The notes beneath the pieces were generated by a model. That model saw only the letters and a list, made by a program, of their open reading frames with translations, did not search any database and was not told the origin of the DNA. A stretch of 8,607 bases of DNA, from assembly GCA_016763955.1 (NCBI GenBank), contig JAESSU010000230.1:1-8607 (forward strand). Direction: 5' to 3'. This DNA is from Phycisphaeraceae bacterium (GTDB taxonomy: Bacteria; Planctomycetota; Phycisphaerae; Phycisphaerales; Phycisphaeraceae). The position numbers were made by a program, and so were the translations under genes. Below are positions 1 through 7,421 of the stretch, one piece after another. How positions within the stretch are numbered: the first letter of the stretch is position 1; the number at the start of each line of letters is the position of its first letter.

Positions 1-396
1 TTTCCCGATGTCATGCGACAGACTGGGCAGCGATTGGGCCAGAAAATGCTCCAGTCAGACCGTCAATATACCGCGATGATCGGCGTCAATGACGCATTGG
101 CGTTAGGCGTTTCAGATACATTAACCCAAGCTGGCTTGCGTGTACCTCAAGACGTCGCTTTGATAGGGTTTGACGATTCAACTGAAGCAATGGCAGAAGG
201 TTTGACCTCCATCGCTCCGCTGTGGGAGAACACTGCCAAGGCAGCCGCGCAGCTACTTGCAAGGATCATTGTTCAGCCACAACCAGACTATACACATATG
301 GTGCTTTCAAAACCACATCTAATTTTGCGCAGCAGTACCACAGGCCAATCACGGGGAATTAAAACGATCCAAACAACAACACAGTTGCTGGATTAA
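1..396 (+). CDS. LacI-family transcriptional regulator, C-terminal fragment
   Basis: This is the C-terminal 131 codons of a LacI/GalR-type repressor; the reading frame is already open at base 1, so the DNA-binding helix-turn-helix and most of the ligand domain lie upstream of the window. The fragment shows the end of the periplasmic-binding-protein-like effector domain: a '[11 protein letters not shown]' segment (usual form: AxNDxxAxG), then '[17 protein letters not shown]' (usual form: G..VPxDVxvxGFDd), then the '[19 protein letters not shown]' helix region and the terminal 'LILRSST' strand (usual form: LvvR.St). Such proteins bind a sugar or sugar phosphate in the cytoplasm and release or bind operator DNA in response. 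It lies 37 bp upstream of a prepilin-like gene on the same strand, ahead of secreted carbohydrate-active genes, so it is a good candidate local regulator. The ligand cannot be read from this fragment. Family assignment is secure; control of the downstream genes is inference. Confidence 0.93.
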   Translation, partial: FPDVMRQTGQRLGQKMLQSDRQYTAMIGVNDALALGVSDTLTQAGLRVPQDVALIGFDDSTEAMAEGLTSIAPLWENTAKAAAQLLARIIVQPQPDYTHMVLSKPHLILRSSTTGQSRGIKTIQTTTQLLD

Positions 397-433
397 ATGT
401 AGAAAATTTCAAAATATTTTCCCTGGAGAAAAA

Positions 434-679
434 ATGATTACTAAACAAAAAACCTCGTATTTGCTCAAGACCAAAGCTCGTCAAGGTTTTACACTGATTG
501 AACTCCTAGTCGTGATATCCATTATCAGCTTACTGATTTCCATTCTTCTTCCCGCACTAGGACAAGCCCGCAAGTCAGCGAACAAGATATCCTGTGGCGC
601 GAATCTGCATCAGATCGGGCTAGCCTATGCGATGTATGGCACGGATACCGATCTATTCTGGCTATACGACGATCAATGA
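434..679 (+). CDS. Truncated prepilin-like protein (N-terminal methylation domain only)
   Basis: This 81-residue reading frame starts at ATG 434 behind a GGAG ribosome-binding site (425-428). It carries a type IV prepilin/pseudopilin N-terminus: a basic leader, the prepilin peptidase site G18/F19 with the conserved glutamate at mature position 5 (E23), and a hydrophobic helix ending in '[13 protein letters not shown]'. Prepilin peptidase would cut after G18 and methylate F19; the helix anchors the protein in the inner membrane or a pseudopilus. After '[22 protein letters not shown]' the family similarity stops and the frame ends 13 residues later. Relatives are usually 200 residues or more, as is the intact copy at 7422. 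The missing C-terminal module is found just downstream in another frame (660-809), so this is best read as the front part of a gene with an internal deletion and a frame change. Whether the short product is made is unknown. Confidence 0.75.
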   Translation: MITKQKTSYLLKTKARQGFTLIELLVVISIISLLISILLPALGQARKSANKISCGANLHQIGLAYAMYGTDTDLFWLYDDQ

Positions 680-809
680 TTATGTTGATTTTCGTCATCT
701 TAAATCCGCGAATTGGTTAGCATTTGATGGGCATGTCGGTGTTGCCACTGAAGCAGAAATGGCCGACGACGCCAGCGACTTTACACAGAGACATGTCGTT
801 AAGTATTAA
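660..809 (+). pseudogene. Out-of-frame H-X9-DG tail of the preceding prepilin-like gene
   Basis: In the frame ending with TAA at 807-809 the sequence reads '...YVDFRHLKSANWLAFDGHVG', then a short acidic tail ending 'HVVKY'. The histidine of 'RHLK' is followed after exactly nine residues by DG, the C-terminal H-X9-DG signature of planctomycete prepilin-like proteins, and the following 'HV' is also typical. No ribosome-binding site or separate N-terminus precedes it. The frame is open from before 627 and overlaps the end of the N-terminal fragment, so the break lies somewhere around 640-680. The shift is +1 relative to 434-679, and something like 100 or more codons of the central beta-rich part appear to be missing. 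The left boundary given is approximate. This is a remnant rather than an independent gene. Confidence 0.7.
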
Positions 810-835
810 GTGCTAAATACAATGAAAGTAACGAC
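795..835 (+). repeat. Nested inverted repeat at the end of the first prepilin-like gene
   Basis: GTCGTTA (795-801) is perfectly complementary to TAACGAC (829-835). Inside it, GTATT (803-807) pairs with AATAC (816-820), with AG (809-810) opposite CT (813-814). The element overlaps the last codons and the stop of the H-X9-DG remnant. No T-run follows, so it is not a standard intrinsic terminator. It could be an mRNA stabilising or attenuating hairpin, a protein-binding palindrome, or chance. Confidence 0.4.
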
Positions 836-860
836 GCAACAGTAGACACAAGTATTAAGT
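801..860 (+). repeat. Pair of 11-bp direct repeats (AAGTATTAAGT)
   Basis: AAGTATTAAGT occurs at 801-811 and again at 850-860. The first copy contains the last two codons and the stop (K-Y-stop) of the remnant tail; the second lies in the 84-bp gap before the next prepilin-like gene. It could be a footprint of a small duplication or slippage event in a region already showing gene decay. The A+T-rich composition makes chance a real alternative. Confidence 0.35.
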
Positions 861-893
861 AGATGGGTTTAAATATTTAGTTTGGGTAAAAAT

Positions 894-1598
894 ATGAAAA
901 ATGATAAAACAGTTTGTTTGCCAGGTCACAAAACATCAAGGACCTGCCATGGATTCACACTCATCGAACTACTCGTTGTGATATCAATTATTGCAATTTT
1001 AATCGCAATCTTGCTTCCCTCACTAAGCAGGGCAAGAAAATCTGCGCAAAGAATCCTTTGTATGAATCAACAAAGACAAGTAGGACTTGCTTTGTTTAAT
1101 TACAGTTTCCAATTCAAAGACTATATGCCCCCAGTGGTCAAGCATCTAAACGGAGGCGGTGTTCTGCAAGGCCCCGCTTGGACGACAACACTTTTGAGGA
1201 CGGGATTCCTTCCTAAGGCGACTGTCGGAAAACCTCACATGCTAGTCGATCCAACATGGGACCCCAGCAATTTCAAGGGCGACTGGAAAACGTATGGCAT
1301 GGTTCATCGCATGAACGCAGTCTGGCCCGGCTGGACCCGTCAAGCATCTATATTTCCTGTTTGGCGTGTGTCAGATGTCCAAAAAGCATCTAACGATCCT
1401 CTTCTGTCAGATAGTCTTTCATCGGGATTGGATTTCCAAATTATGATCGTTCGAATCTCGACCACAGCAGAACGGATACATCTGCGTCACCTGCGAACGG
1501 CCATGTATTGTTCTTTGATAACCATGTCGCTTCCGGTGATTCCAAACAAGTGTGGGAATGGGGATATCGAGGCATCACAACATACAAAGATTAAGTAA
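894..1598 (+). CDS. Prepilin-like type II secretion protein with frameshifted C-terminus
   Basis: The product begins with a 20-residue leader ending in the peptidase site G20/F21, E at mature position 5 (E25), a hydrophobic helix and '[13 protein letters not shown]', the family hallmark; a small pilin-like globular domain follows. ATG 894 is chosen; an in-frame TTG at 882 would add four residues, and neither has a strong ribosome-binding site. Up to '[13 protein letters not shown]' the protein resembles its family, but the last ~50 residues in this frame do not. The -1 frame, open from 1415 to a TAA at 1592-1594, reads '[14 protein letters not shown]' and later '[16 protein letters not shown]', then '[13 protein letters not shown]', an obvious family C-terminus. 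One base therefore appears to be missing at about 1415-1440. Even the restored tail has DN instead of DG, and serine where the H-X9-DG histidine is expected. A sequencing error, a real inactivating mutation or recoding are all possible; I see no clear slippery site. Confidence 0.8.
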   Translation: MKNDKTVCLPGHKTSRTCHGFTLIELLVVISIIAILIAILLPSLSRARKSAQRILCMNQQRQVGLALFNYSFQFKDYMPPVVKHLNGGGVLQGPAWTTTLLRTGFLPKATVGKPHMLVDPTWDPSNFKGDWKTYGMVHRMNAVWPGWTRQASIFPVWRVSDVQKASNDPLLSDSLSSGLDFQIMIVRISTTAERIHLRHLRTAMYCSLITMSLPVIPNKCGNGDIEASQHTKIK

Positions 1599-1612
1599 TC
1601 AAAATATATGAC

Positions 1613-1637
1613 GCATCTCAAAGTGATGATGCTTTTT
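1613..1637 (+). terminator. Candidate intrinsic terminator after the second prepilin-like gene
   Basis: GCATC (1613-1617) plus TCA (1618-1620) can pair with TGA (1624-1626) and GATGC (1628-1632), leaving one bulged T and a three-base loop. Five Ts follow directly (1633-1637). It starts about 15-20 bp after the stop codons and would separate the prepilin-like pair from the enzyme genes. The stem is short, bulged and only moderately G+C-rich, so the call is tentative. Confidence 0.42.
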
Positions 1638-1719
1638 GACTTTACCCTCAAAGCCGTCAACCGATAAAATTGACATCGGATTTAAATACGGCGGATCGAC
1701 AATTATCCTCAGGACTTTC

Positions 1720-1737
1720 GTGATCACAAGTGTACAC
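1720..1737. promoter_or_regulatory. Twin 8-bp palindromes, candidate operator
   Basis: GTGATCAC (1720-1727) and GTGTACAC (1730-1737) are each perfectly self-complementary, separated by AA, with centres exactly 10 bp apart. The whole 18-bp block is itself an imperfect palindrome (12 of 18 positions match). Such spacing puts both sites on the same face of the helix. It sits about 170 bp upstream of the beta-helix gene, in the only long gap of a locus that encodes a LacI-type regulator. It lacks the usual LacI-type centre, so the binding protein is unknown. Confidence 0.4.
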
Positions 1738-1906
1738 AGCAGCCTATTTAGTTAGGCATCGTGTTCAATGATCTTTAAATAGCCAGTGTTTTCTAGCTTA
1801 GTGCTATCGGTAGACCTACACTTTACTAGAGAGCAAAGACAGATTCTGGTTTCTGGTCAATAGAAACAATTTAATTTTCAATCAATAACGGCGTGAAAAG
1901 AATAAA

Positions 1907-4090
1907 ATGACGAGAATTTTTGTAACTACAGTAATAATATGCGGGATGGGTTTTGGATTTTTTAGCCTTTATGCAGACAGTAATCTCTGGGCATCCCAGT
2001 TGCCAAAAAAACTGTCAGAAATGACGAAGCAAATTCAGGTGATTCGAGATAAAATCCCAACCCTTGATTCACAAGACAAAGACTTTTCATTATGGTTAAC
2101 GGATGAATGTTTGATCCTTGAGCGTTTACGCAACAACATCAAATACGATCACCAGCATTTGCAAACACCGGAAGCTCAAACACTGATCACCCGCCAGCAG
2201 AATGAATTTAATTACCTCATTTCGGCTGTAGAAGAAGAGATCACGTTTTTCAAAAACATTCAATCTAAATTAGACTTTTCCAAGAAAGTGAATGTGCGAG
2301 ACTTTGGAGCAAAAGGAGATGGTGAACATGACGATGGTCCAGCCATTTACCAAGCAATCAAAAATGCGATAGCTAACAAAGTCCATGTTGTTTTTATACC
2401 TAAGGGGCAATATCGCATCAAAACAGCTCAAAGCAGGGATATTGAATATTCCGAAAAACAACTAAGCGGAACGATAAAGAAAAGTCGACAATATAAAGCG
2501 CACATTCCACTCATCGGTCTCAAAAACTTCACGCTTCAAGGCGAAGAAGGAACCGAGCTTATTATGGGGCAATACGAAACGGGGATCGGAATCATCAACT
2601 GTGATAATGTCACCGTAAAAAACATTGCAATAAACTATTGCCCATTACCCATTAGCCAGGGACGCATTGTTAAAATCCTTGATAACAAGACATTTGATGT
2701 CAAAATTGATAAGGGTTATCCATCACCAGCTTTATTTCCTTTTAAAAAATCGGCTGCATTCGTTGGCGTGTCACGTTTTTTTTCCGAGGACAACATCTCA
2801 GGCACAAAAATCCCCCTAGCATCAGAGAGTTCGCCTTGGCAAAATCATGCCTCGGTTACGAAAATTGATGAGAATCTATATCGCTTTGTGATCGGCAAAA
2901 ATTTCCCCAGAAGCACAGCCGTTTTTACGATTGGCGAAAGAATCGTGTCTTGTGCGAGAAGACTAGGGAATCCAGCGGTACTCATTTCCAAATCAAACCG
3001 TTGCACCGCAGACGGGATGACAATCTATGCTTCACCAACATTTGCATTTATGACCGAATTGTCTCGCTTCACAACCATCAAAAATTCTAAGACTGAACGA
3101 AAAGCAGGCTCAAATACGCTGCTATCAACCTGTGCAGATGGCATTATGATCCACGGAGACCGTTTAGGACCCTATATAAAAAACTGTACATTGCAGTATT
3201 TAGGGGATGATTTCATTAACATTCATTCGATAGGCCAGCCAATACTCAAGGCAACTAAAAGTGATGAAATCGAAGTTAAAAAATCACCCTTCTTTAAAAT
3301 CGGAGACACTGTTGGCATTTTGGAAGTTAAAAATGGGAAAGAACAAATCAAAGAAGAAGCCACGATAATAGACATTATCTCCATTTTCCCAGAAGGGAAA
3401 AAGAGAATGGTCATAAAATTGAACCGACCACTTCGTGACGAAATTAATATCACAAACATTCCCTCCCAAGGTGTAAATAAACCTGACAGGCTGATAAATA
3501 TGACGACGTTATCGCATGGTTTTGTCATACGTGACAATAAATTCATGCATGGCGTCTCCCGCATGCTTATTGGCGGGCATAATGGCACCCTAAAAAACAA
3601 CCTATTCATAGACAATTTAACACATCACGAATTACTTGATCTAACGCGAAATACTTGGGGACATCAAATATGGTTTCCAAGCAACGTAGAGATTTCCGGG
3701 AATGAATTTCAGGTTTCGTATGCCAAATATTTCATCAAAGTAAATAGCAAGCCCCGTAAAAATTTCTTGCCAGGACTCAGAGCAATTCGTCATATTTTTA
3801 TATCTGGCAACAAATTCTTTAATTACAAAAACTTTAGAGGCTACCCCAGTATTTCCATCCAGAATGTAGAAAGAGCAGTGATCAGTGGCAATCAATTTGT
3901 CCCAGGTTCTGTTTTGACCACACGACATTCTACAAAACGTTTCAGCGAAAAAGCGATTGAGATCAAGATGTCTATCGACATTAACGTAGAAAAAAATAAA
4001 ATCGAGTCCAGTTCAAACGGCCAGATTTCTGTTGGCCTCAATGCGAAAAACATTACAGTAAAAGACAATCATTTTACGGGTAAACATTAG
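1907..4090 (+). CDS. Secreted right-handed beta-helix protein, GH110 alpha-galactosidase-like
   Basis: This 727-residue protein starts with a Sec signal peptide (hydrophobic residues 4-22, likely cut after A23 in 'LYADS'). A charged, probably alpha-helical segment follows (about 30-125). The beta-helix begins at V128 with 'VNVRDFGAKGDGEHDD', the pectate-lyase-3 type entry motif, and 'VVFIPKGQYRI'. A beta-rich insertion (about 250-355, with 'PLPISQG' and 'FDVKIDKGYP') interrupts the helix, and a second smaller one lies at about 445-520. Between them are 'CADGIMIHGDR' (D411) and 'YLGDDFINIHS' (D434, D435). Later coils repeat 'ISGNxF' up to the C-terminus. Helix, inserted barrel and an Asp followed by an Asp pair recall GH110 enzymes, which remove terminal alpha-1,3-galactose; this is from memory of the family. 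The fold is secure, the GH110-like substrate is tentative; a polysaccharide lyase or epimerase is possible. It leads the probable enzyme operon, 58 bp before the next gene. Confidence 0.85.
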   Translation: MTRIFVTTVIICGMGFGFFSLYADSNLWASQLPKKLSEMTKQIQVIRDKIPTLDSQDKDFSLWLTDECLILERLRNNIKYDHQHLQTPEAQTLITRQQNEFNYLISAVEEEITFFKNIQSKLDFSKKVNVRDFGAKGDGEHDDGPAIYQAIKNAIANKVHVVFIPKGQYRIKTAQSRDIEYSEKQLSGTIKKSRQYKAHIPLIGLKNFTLQGEEGTELIMGQYETGIGIINCDNVTVKNIAINYCPLPISQGRIVKILDNKTFDVKIDKGYPSPALFPFKKSAAFVGVSRFFSEDNISGTKIPLASESSPWQNHASVTKIDENLYRFVIGKNFPRSTAVFTIGERIVSCARRLGNPAVLISKSNRCTADGMTIYASPTFAFMTELSRFTTIKNSKTERKAGSNTLLSTCADGIMIHGDRLGPYIKNCTLQYLGDDFINIHSIGQPILKATKSDEIEVKKSPFFKIGDTVGILEVKNGKEQIKEEATIIDIISIFPEGKKRMVIKLNRPLRDEINITNIPSQGVNKPDRLINMTTLSHGFVIRDNKFMHGVSRMLIGGHNGTLKNNLFIDNLTHHELLDLTRNTWGHQIWFPSNVEISGNEFQVSYAKYFIKVNSKPRKNFLPGLRAIRHIFISGNKFFNYKNFRGYPSISIQNVERAVISGNQFVPGSVLTTRHSTKRFSEKAIEIKMSIDINVEKNKIESSSNGQISVGLNAKNITVKDNHFTGKH

Positions 4091-4148
4091 GCATTTTATT
4101 GTGTTTCATCAGTCATGTTAATCCAATGGATGTTTAGGAGACATCAGT

Positions 4149-7100
4149 ATGCGTATCATTATTTTAGTAATTATTTCAGCAATCTTTGCATTGCCATCGG
4201 TTGCCCAGGCAGAGCAAATGCTTGTCACCGATCGGGGAGTGGAACTTGCGCTCACCGCCGACGGCACGAATTTAATACACCTAAAAATCCAAGGCCTAGA
4301 TACACTCATAACGGGTACTGAAGAAAGTGCCTTGTGGGAAGTGCGCATACTAGATGAGCAAGCTCACAAGCTAAACGACACACCGCTTCGCCCAGCCAAG
4401 AAAAGGGGGTATTGGTCTGACCCATGGCATGAGAGTCCTAATCGCATTTCTAGCCGTGATGCAAAGTTGGTTTCAGATCACTGGGATCCCCAGAAGCATC
4501 TGCTCACTTTAAATTATGAACACCCGCTCGTCGATGTATCATTGCGATATATCTTTGCTGACCATCGTCTAGACATGCAGGCGACCGTGACCAACAAGGG
4601 GACGGACCCACTTAGTTATGTGGATATTCCTGCAAGATGGCAGATTAACTATCAACCGGGACATACACTGATCGTGCCTCACATGGGGACCGGTGTCGAA
4701 TATGCTAGCTTGAAAGGTAAATATCCTTTTTGGATGTGCAATGCTGCTTGGGATGGCCTGTTGGTCAATGGACCTGCTGACCTAATGGGATTCTACCGAG
4801 TACAGCATCACAAGCCCAAAGCATGGTTGGCGACCGAAACCAACATGATGGCGGTCACCGATAACGATCACGCGATCACCATCCGAAACGGCACGATTAT
4901 TTATCGCAATACAGGCGAATCTGTTGAAACGGTCACTCAAAGTATTGGCCGATATCCCAACATTCGCAAATATGCTGATGAATATCTAAGTCGCAATTTC
5001 CCCAACATGCGAACGCTTGCTCAGAAAGTTCCCGCTGCCATTCGTGAGACTTTAGCATCGGCGGTTCATATGCCCGTTGTTGGACGATTCAACTATCTAG
5101 CCAACGTCGTCAAAAAATTACCCGGCAAAGCGATCATTCATACTGTTAGTTACATGCGTGCAGCACCTGGTGGTGGTGGCAATGATTCATTCCCAAACTA
5201 CTTCCCACCTAATAAAAGTCGCGGCGGAAGCATGGAGGATTACACGAATCTCGTTCAATCCATCCATAAAGCGGGTCATTTATTTCTCCCACGCACAAGC
5301 TTTTTCTATTGGGTTCAAAAAAGCGACGTAGACCAAGATGGCAAGTTATACGACATGGCTATACGTCGCGTCAACGGCCTGCCCAGAACGGCAAAATGGG
5401 GCTTGACGGGCATTCTCGCCTCCCCTTCTTCTAAACGTGTCAACCAATACATTAAAACGTTTTTCAAGCAATGGACAGACTTAGGTGTCGACCTTTATTT
5501 TACCAATGTCCTAGGTGCGATGGCCCCCTATGGTAATCGTTATGACTTTCATCCCGATGCGCCACGGCCAGACCTGTTCTATGACCAAATTGCAAACATG
5601 ATGGCATGGCATGGCAAACAAATCCCAATGTTTACCGAGGGTGGTGGAGCTTGGCTTTTGCCATACCAGACGGGGTATTTCCATGCTCCGGGATGGAACC
5701 CTAGTAGGCCCAATCCTTCTAAGTTCCTCTATGACGGTACACGTGGAAAATTCATAGGATTCCGCGAGGAAATGCAGACTTACTTTACGCATCAGTACGC
5801 GATGACCCTGCCCCACAATATCAATGGCGGCCAAGTGCAGGATTCGCCACGTGAATTAACCTTCTCCTTTCTCTATGGCATTCAATTTAAATCTAGCCTG
5901 CCTAGTAAGGTTGACTACTTAACGCCGCCTGTTATGCGTTGGTATCGTACCTTGGGTATTCTTGGACAAACAGTTCAAAAACAACTCTGGGGTAAACGCC
6001 TAGATAAATTTACCCGACTAGATAATCATATTGAGCGTGCAGATTATCAAGGGAATATTGTCACAGCCAACTTCTCTAAAAATCCTTACACATTCAATGA
6101 TGCAGGTCACACACACACCATTATTCCCGAAGGGTTTCACTTTCGCTCTGATGATGGGAAAATTGTTGCAGGTTGGTATAGCCAGTTTAATGACATGCAG
6201 CTTTCCACGCCGCAATTACTGATCGTGCAAATTGATGACGAGGGTAAACAGAAAATTTTCGCACCACTTGCTAAAGAGGATGTAGAACTATTTATCCCAG
6301 CCGATAAGCCAAAATCCATCGCAGCATTTGCATATAGCGATGACAAGACACGAAAACCATTGCAACTTCTCCCAGTTAATAATGGCGTACTTGTGAAAAT
6401 ACCTTGCTTTGATGCTCGCCTAGAATCGTTTATACCACATGTCCAACTTTGTACCGGTCAGCCTGTATTATTAGCTAACCAAGCCCCACTTCAAGTTCAT
6501 GCCTCATGGGCGCAAACGGGCAAGGCTAAATTAGGCTACCAATTTAGTGATGAGTTGCCATCACCGTTGGCGATCAAAATTCAGATCAATAATTTCGATA
6601 CGATGTCATACCAAGATGAACTTCAAATCACAGGCATGCTCTTTGGAATACCATGGACTACGAATACAAAGGTCGCGATCGCACCGGGGAGCCAGTCACT
6701 AATATTGCCTGTTGCAGCCTTACCTAGCGGAGACAAGACGCGTTTAAAATTAAGCTTTGCAAACCTAAAACCCTTTTCGATGACGACTGCTGTTACGCTC
6801 GAATCTGACTCCGCCCCGAGTCTGGTGTCTATTGAGCAAGTTGAAAAAATTGCACCAATCTGTTTTGATTACGCTACTCGCAACAGTCAATTCCCAGAAA
6901 TGGTCACACGTCACGCTGATGTCACGATCACTCGTAAAGGATTGCGCGTCTCTCCTACAGGTCTAATGGAGATCGATTCAGATTCATTGCATTACAGAAA
7001 ACGTGTCTACCTAGAATGTCTCATCAAAATTAATGCTGATCCAATAGCTTCGGAATCAACAATCATCATCGCTAGAAAACCAAAAGGTAAATATGGGCGA

Positions 7101-7382
7101 TCTATTGAACTTCGTTACAACCACCGTTTGAATGCGTTTCGTTTTATGGTTGCTAGTGATAACGCCGTCAGTGACTTGACCGCTTTTGATGTGCCTGTTG
7201 AACTAGACACTTGGTATCACCTGATTGCCTATGCAGACGGGAAACAGCAAGTACTAAGTATCAATGGCCAACAAGTACAAGCACCCATGAAAAATGGACT
7301 CCAAAAATGGGTGGGGCCATGGCGTATTGGTGGCGACGGGTTAGACGCGACCCTCTCTCACATCCGCATTGGTGGAAAGTAA
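4149..7382 (+). CDS. Large secreted multidomain protein, putative glycoside hydrolase with LamG-like C-terminus
   Basis: The 1077-residue product starts at ATG 4149 behind a strong AGGAGA site (4136-4141, 7-nt spacing). Residues 1-21 are a Sec signal peptide with an AQA/E cleavage site. About 22-290 is beta-rich ('VSLRYIFADHRLDMQATVTNK'), like the mutarotase-type sandwich preceding many hydrolase barrels. About 310-640 looks like a TIM barrel: 'VSYMRAAPGGGGND', a DVDQDG calcium-loop-like motif (393-398), 'LGVDLYFTNVLG' (D448), 'RYDFHPDAPRPD' (D466) and 'IPMFTEGGGAW' (E497) sit near expected strand ends. Candidate catalytic acids are D448, D466 and E497; none is proven. Further beta domains follow, and about 905-1077 is a concanavalin/LamG-like domain ('DTWYHLIAYADGKQQVLSING...WRIGGDG'), suggesting glycan binding. 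The barrel may be of DUF6259 or GH101/GH129-like type; I cannot confirm this. It likely acts outside the cytoplasm with the preceding GH110-like protein. Confidence 0.85.
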   Translation: MRIIILVIISAIFALPSVAQAEQMLVTDRGVELALTADGTNLIHLKIQGLDTLITGTEESALWEVRILDEQAHKLNDTPLRPAKKRGYWSDPWHESPNRISSRDAKLVSDHWDPQKHLLTLNYEHPLVDVSLRYIFADHRLDMQATVTNKGTDPLSYVDIPARWQINYQPGHTLIVPHMGTGVEYASLKGKYPFWMCNAAWDGLLVNGPADLMGFYRVQHHKPKAWLATETNMMAVTDNDHAITIRNGTIIYRNTGESVETVTQSIGRYPNIRKYADEYLSRNFPNMRTLAQKVPAAIRETLASAVHMPVVGRFNYLANVVKKLPGKAIIHTVSYMRAAPGGGGNDSFPNYFPPNKSRGGSMEDYTNLVQSIHKAGHLFLPRTSFFYWVQKSDVDQDGKLYDMAIRRVNGLPRTAKWGLTGILASPSSKRVNQYIKTFFKQWTDLGVDLYFTNVLGAMAPYGNRYDFHPDAPRPDLFYDQIANMMAWHGKQIPMFTEGGGAWLLPYQTGYFHAPGWNPSRPNPSKFLYDGTRGKFIGFREEMQTYFTHQYAMTLPHNINGGQVQDSPRELTFSFLYGIQFKSSLPSKVDYLTPPVMRWYRTLGILGQTVQKQLWGKRLDKFTRLDNHIERADYQGNIVTANFSKNPYTFNDAGHTHTIIPEGFHFRSDDGKIVAGWYSQFNDMQLSTPQLLIVQIDDEGKQKIFAPLAKEDVELFIPADKPKSIAAFAYSDDKTRKPLQLLPVNNGVLVKIPCFDARLESFIPHVQLCTGQPVLLANQAPLQVHASWAQTGKAKLGYQFSDELPSPLAIKIQINNFDTMSYQDELQITGMLFGIPWTTNTKVAIAPGSQSLILPVAALPSGDKTRLKLSFANLKPFSMTTAVTLESDSAPSLVSIEQVEKIAPICFDYATRNSQFPEMVTRHADVTITRKGLRVSPTGLMEIDSDSLHYRKRVYLECLIKINADPIASESTIIIARKPKGKYGRSIELRYNHRLNAFRFMVASDNAVSDLTAFDVPVELDTWYHLIAYADGKQQVLSINGQQVQAPMKNGLQKWVGPWRIGGDGLDATLSHIRIGGK

Positions 7383-7421
7383 ATAATAGAAAACAGATTC
7401 TCTAATTTTAAAGGATGAAAA

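Larger units (their letters stand above)
1599..1906 (+). other. Intergenic regulatory region between the two gene groups
   Basis: This 308-bp stretch has no convincing gene on either strand. In order it holds a candidate terminator (1613-1637), two interleaved 5-bp inverted repeats (GTCAA-CCGAT-AAAA-TTGAC-ATCGG, 1656-1679), two adjacent 8-bp palindromes (1720-1737), a 7-bp inverted repeat CTATTTA/TAAATAG (1744-1750 and 1776-1782), and a tandem TTCTGGT repeat (1844-1857). The A+T-rich stretch before the ATG at 1907 has only a weak purine-rich GAAAAG as ribosome-binding site. I could not identify a confident -35/-10 pair: TTGACA at 1670-1675 has no -10 at proper spacing. The promoter of the enzyme genes probably lies here because it is the only long gap. 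Confidence 0.6.

Noticed and set aside
914..1099. Overlapping + strand frame at the start of the second prepilin-like gene
   Set aside because: It is an alternative-frame shadow of the conserved prepilin helix, with no independent similarity.
1415..1445. Programmed -1 ribosomal frameshifting in the second prepilin-like gene
   Set aside because: No X-XXY-YYZ heptamer or convincing downstream stem is visible where the frames meet; mutation or sequencing error is simpler.
1670..1675. TTGACA as a sigma-70 -35 box
   Set aside because: At 16-18 bp spacing there is no TATAAT-like hexamer, and the site is part of an inverted repeat.
1656..1679. H-type pseudoknot
   Set aside because: The topology fits on paper, but both connecting loops would be zero nucleotides, which is sterically implausible; kept only as mutually exclusive hairpins.
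3223..3615. Minus-strand reading frame of 130 codons inside the beta-helix gene
   Set aside because: It lies wholly within a well-supported gene, shows no recognisable motif and has no supporting context; a chance frame.
5511..5834. Minus-strand reading frame of 107 codons inside the large hydrolase-like gene
   Set aside because: It is antisense to a strongly family-like region, with no ribosome-binding site or domain signal.
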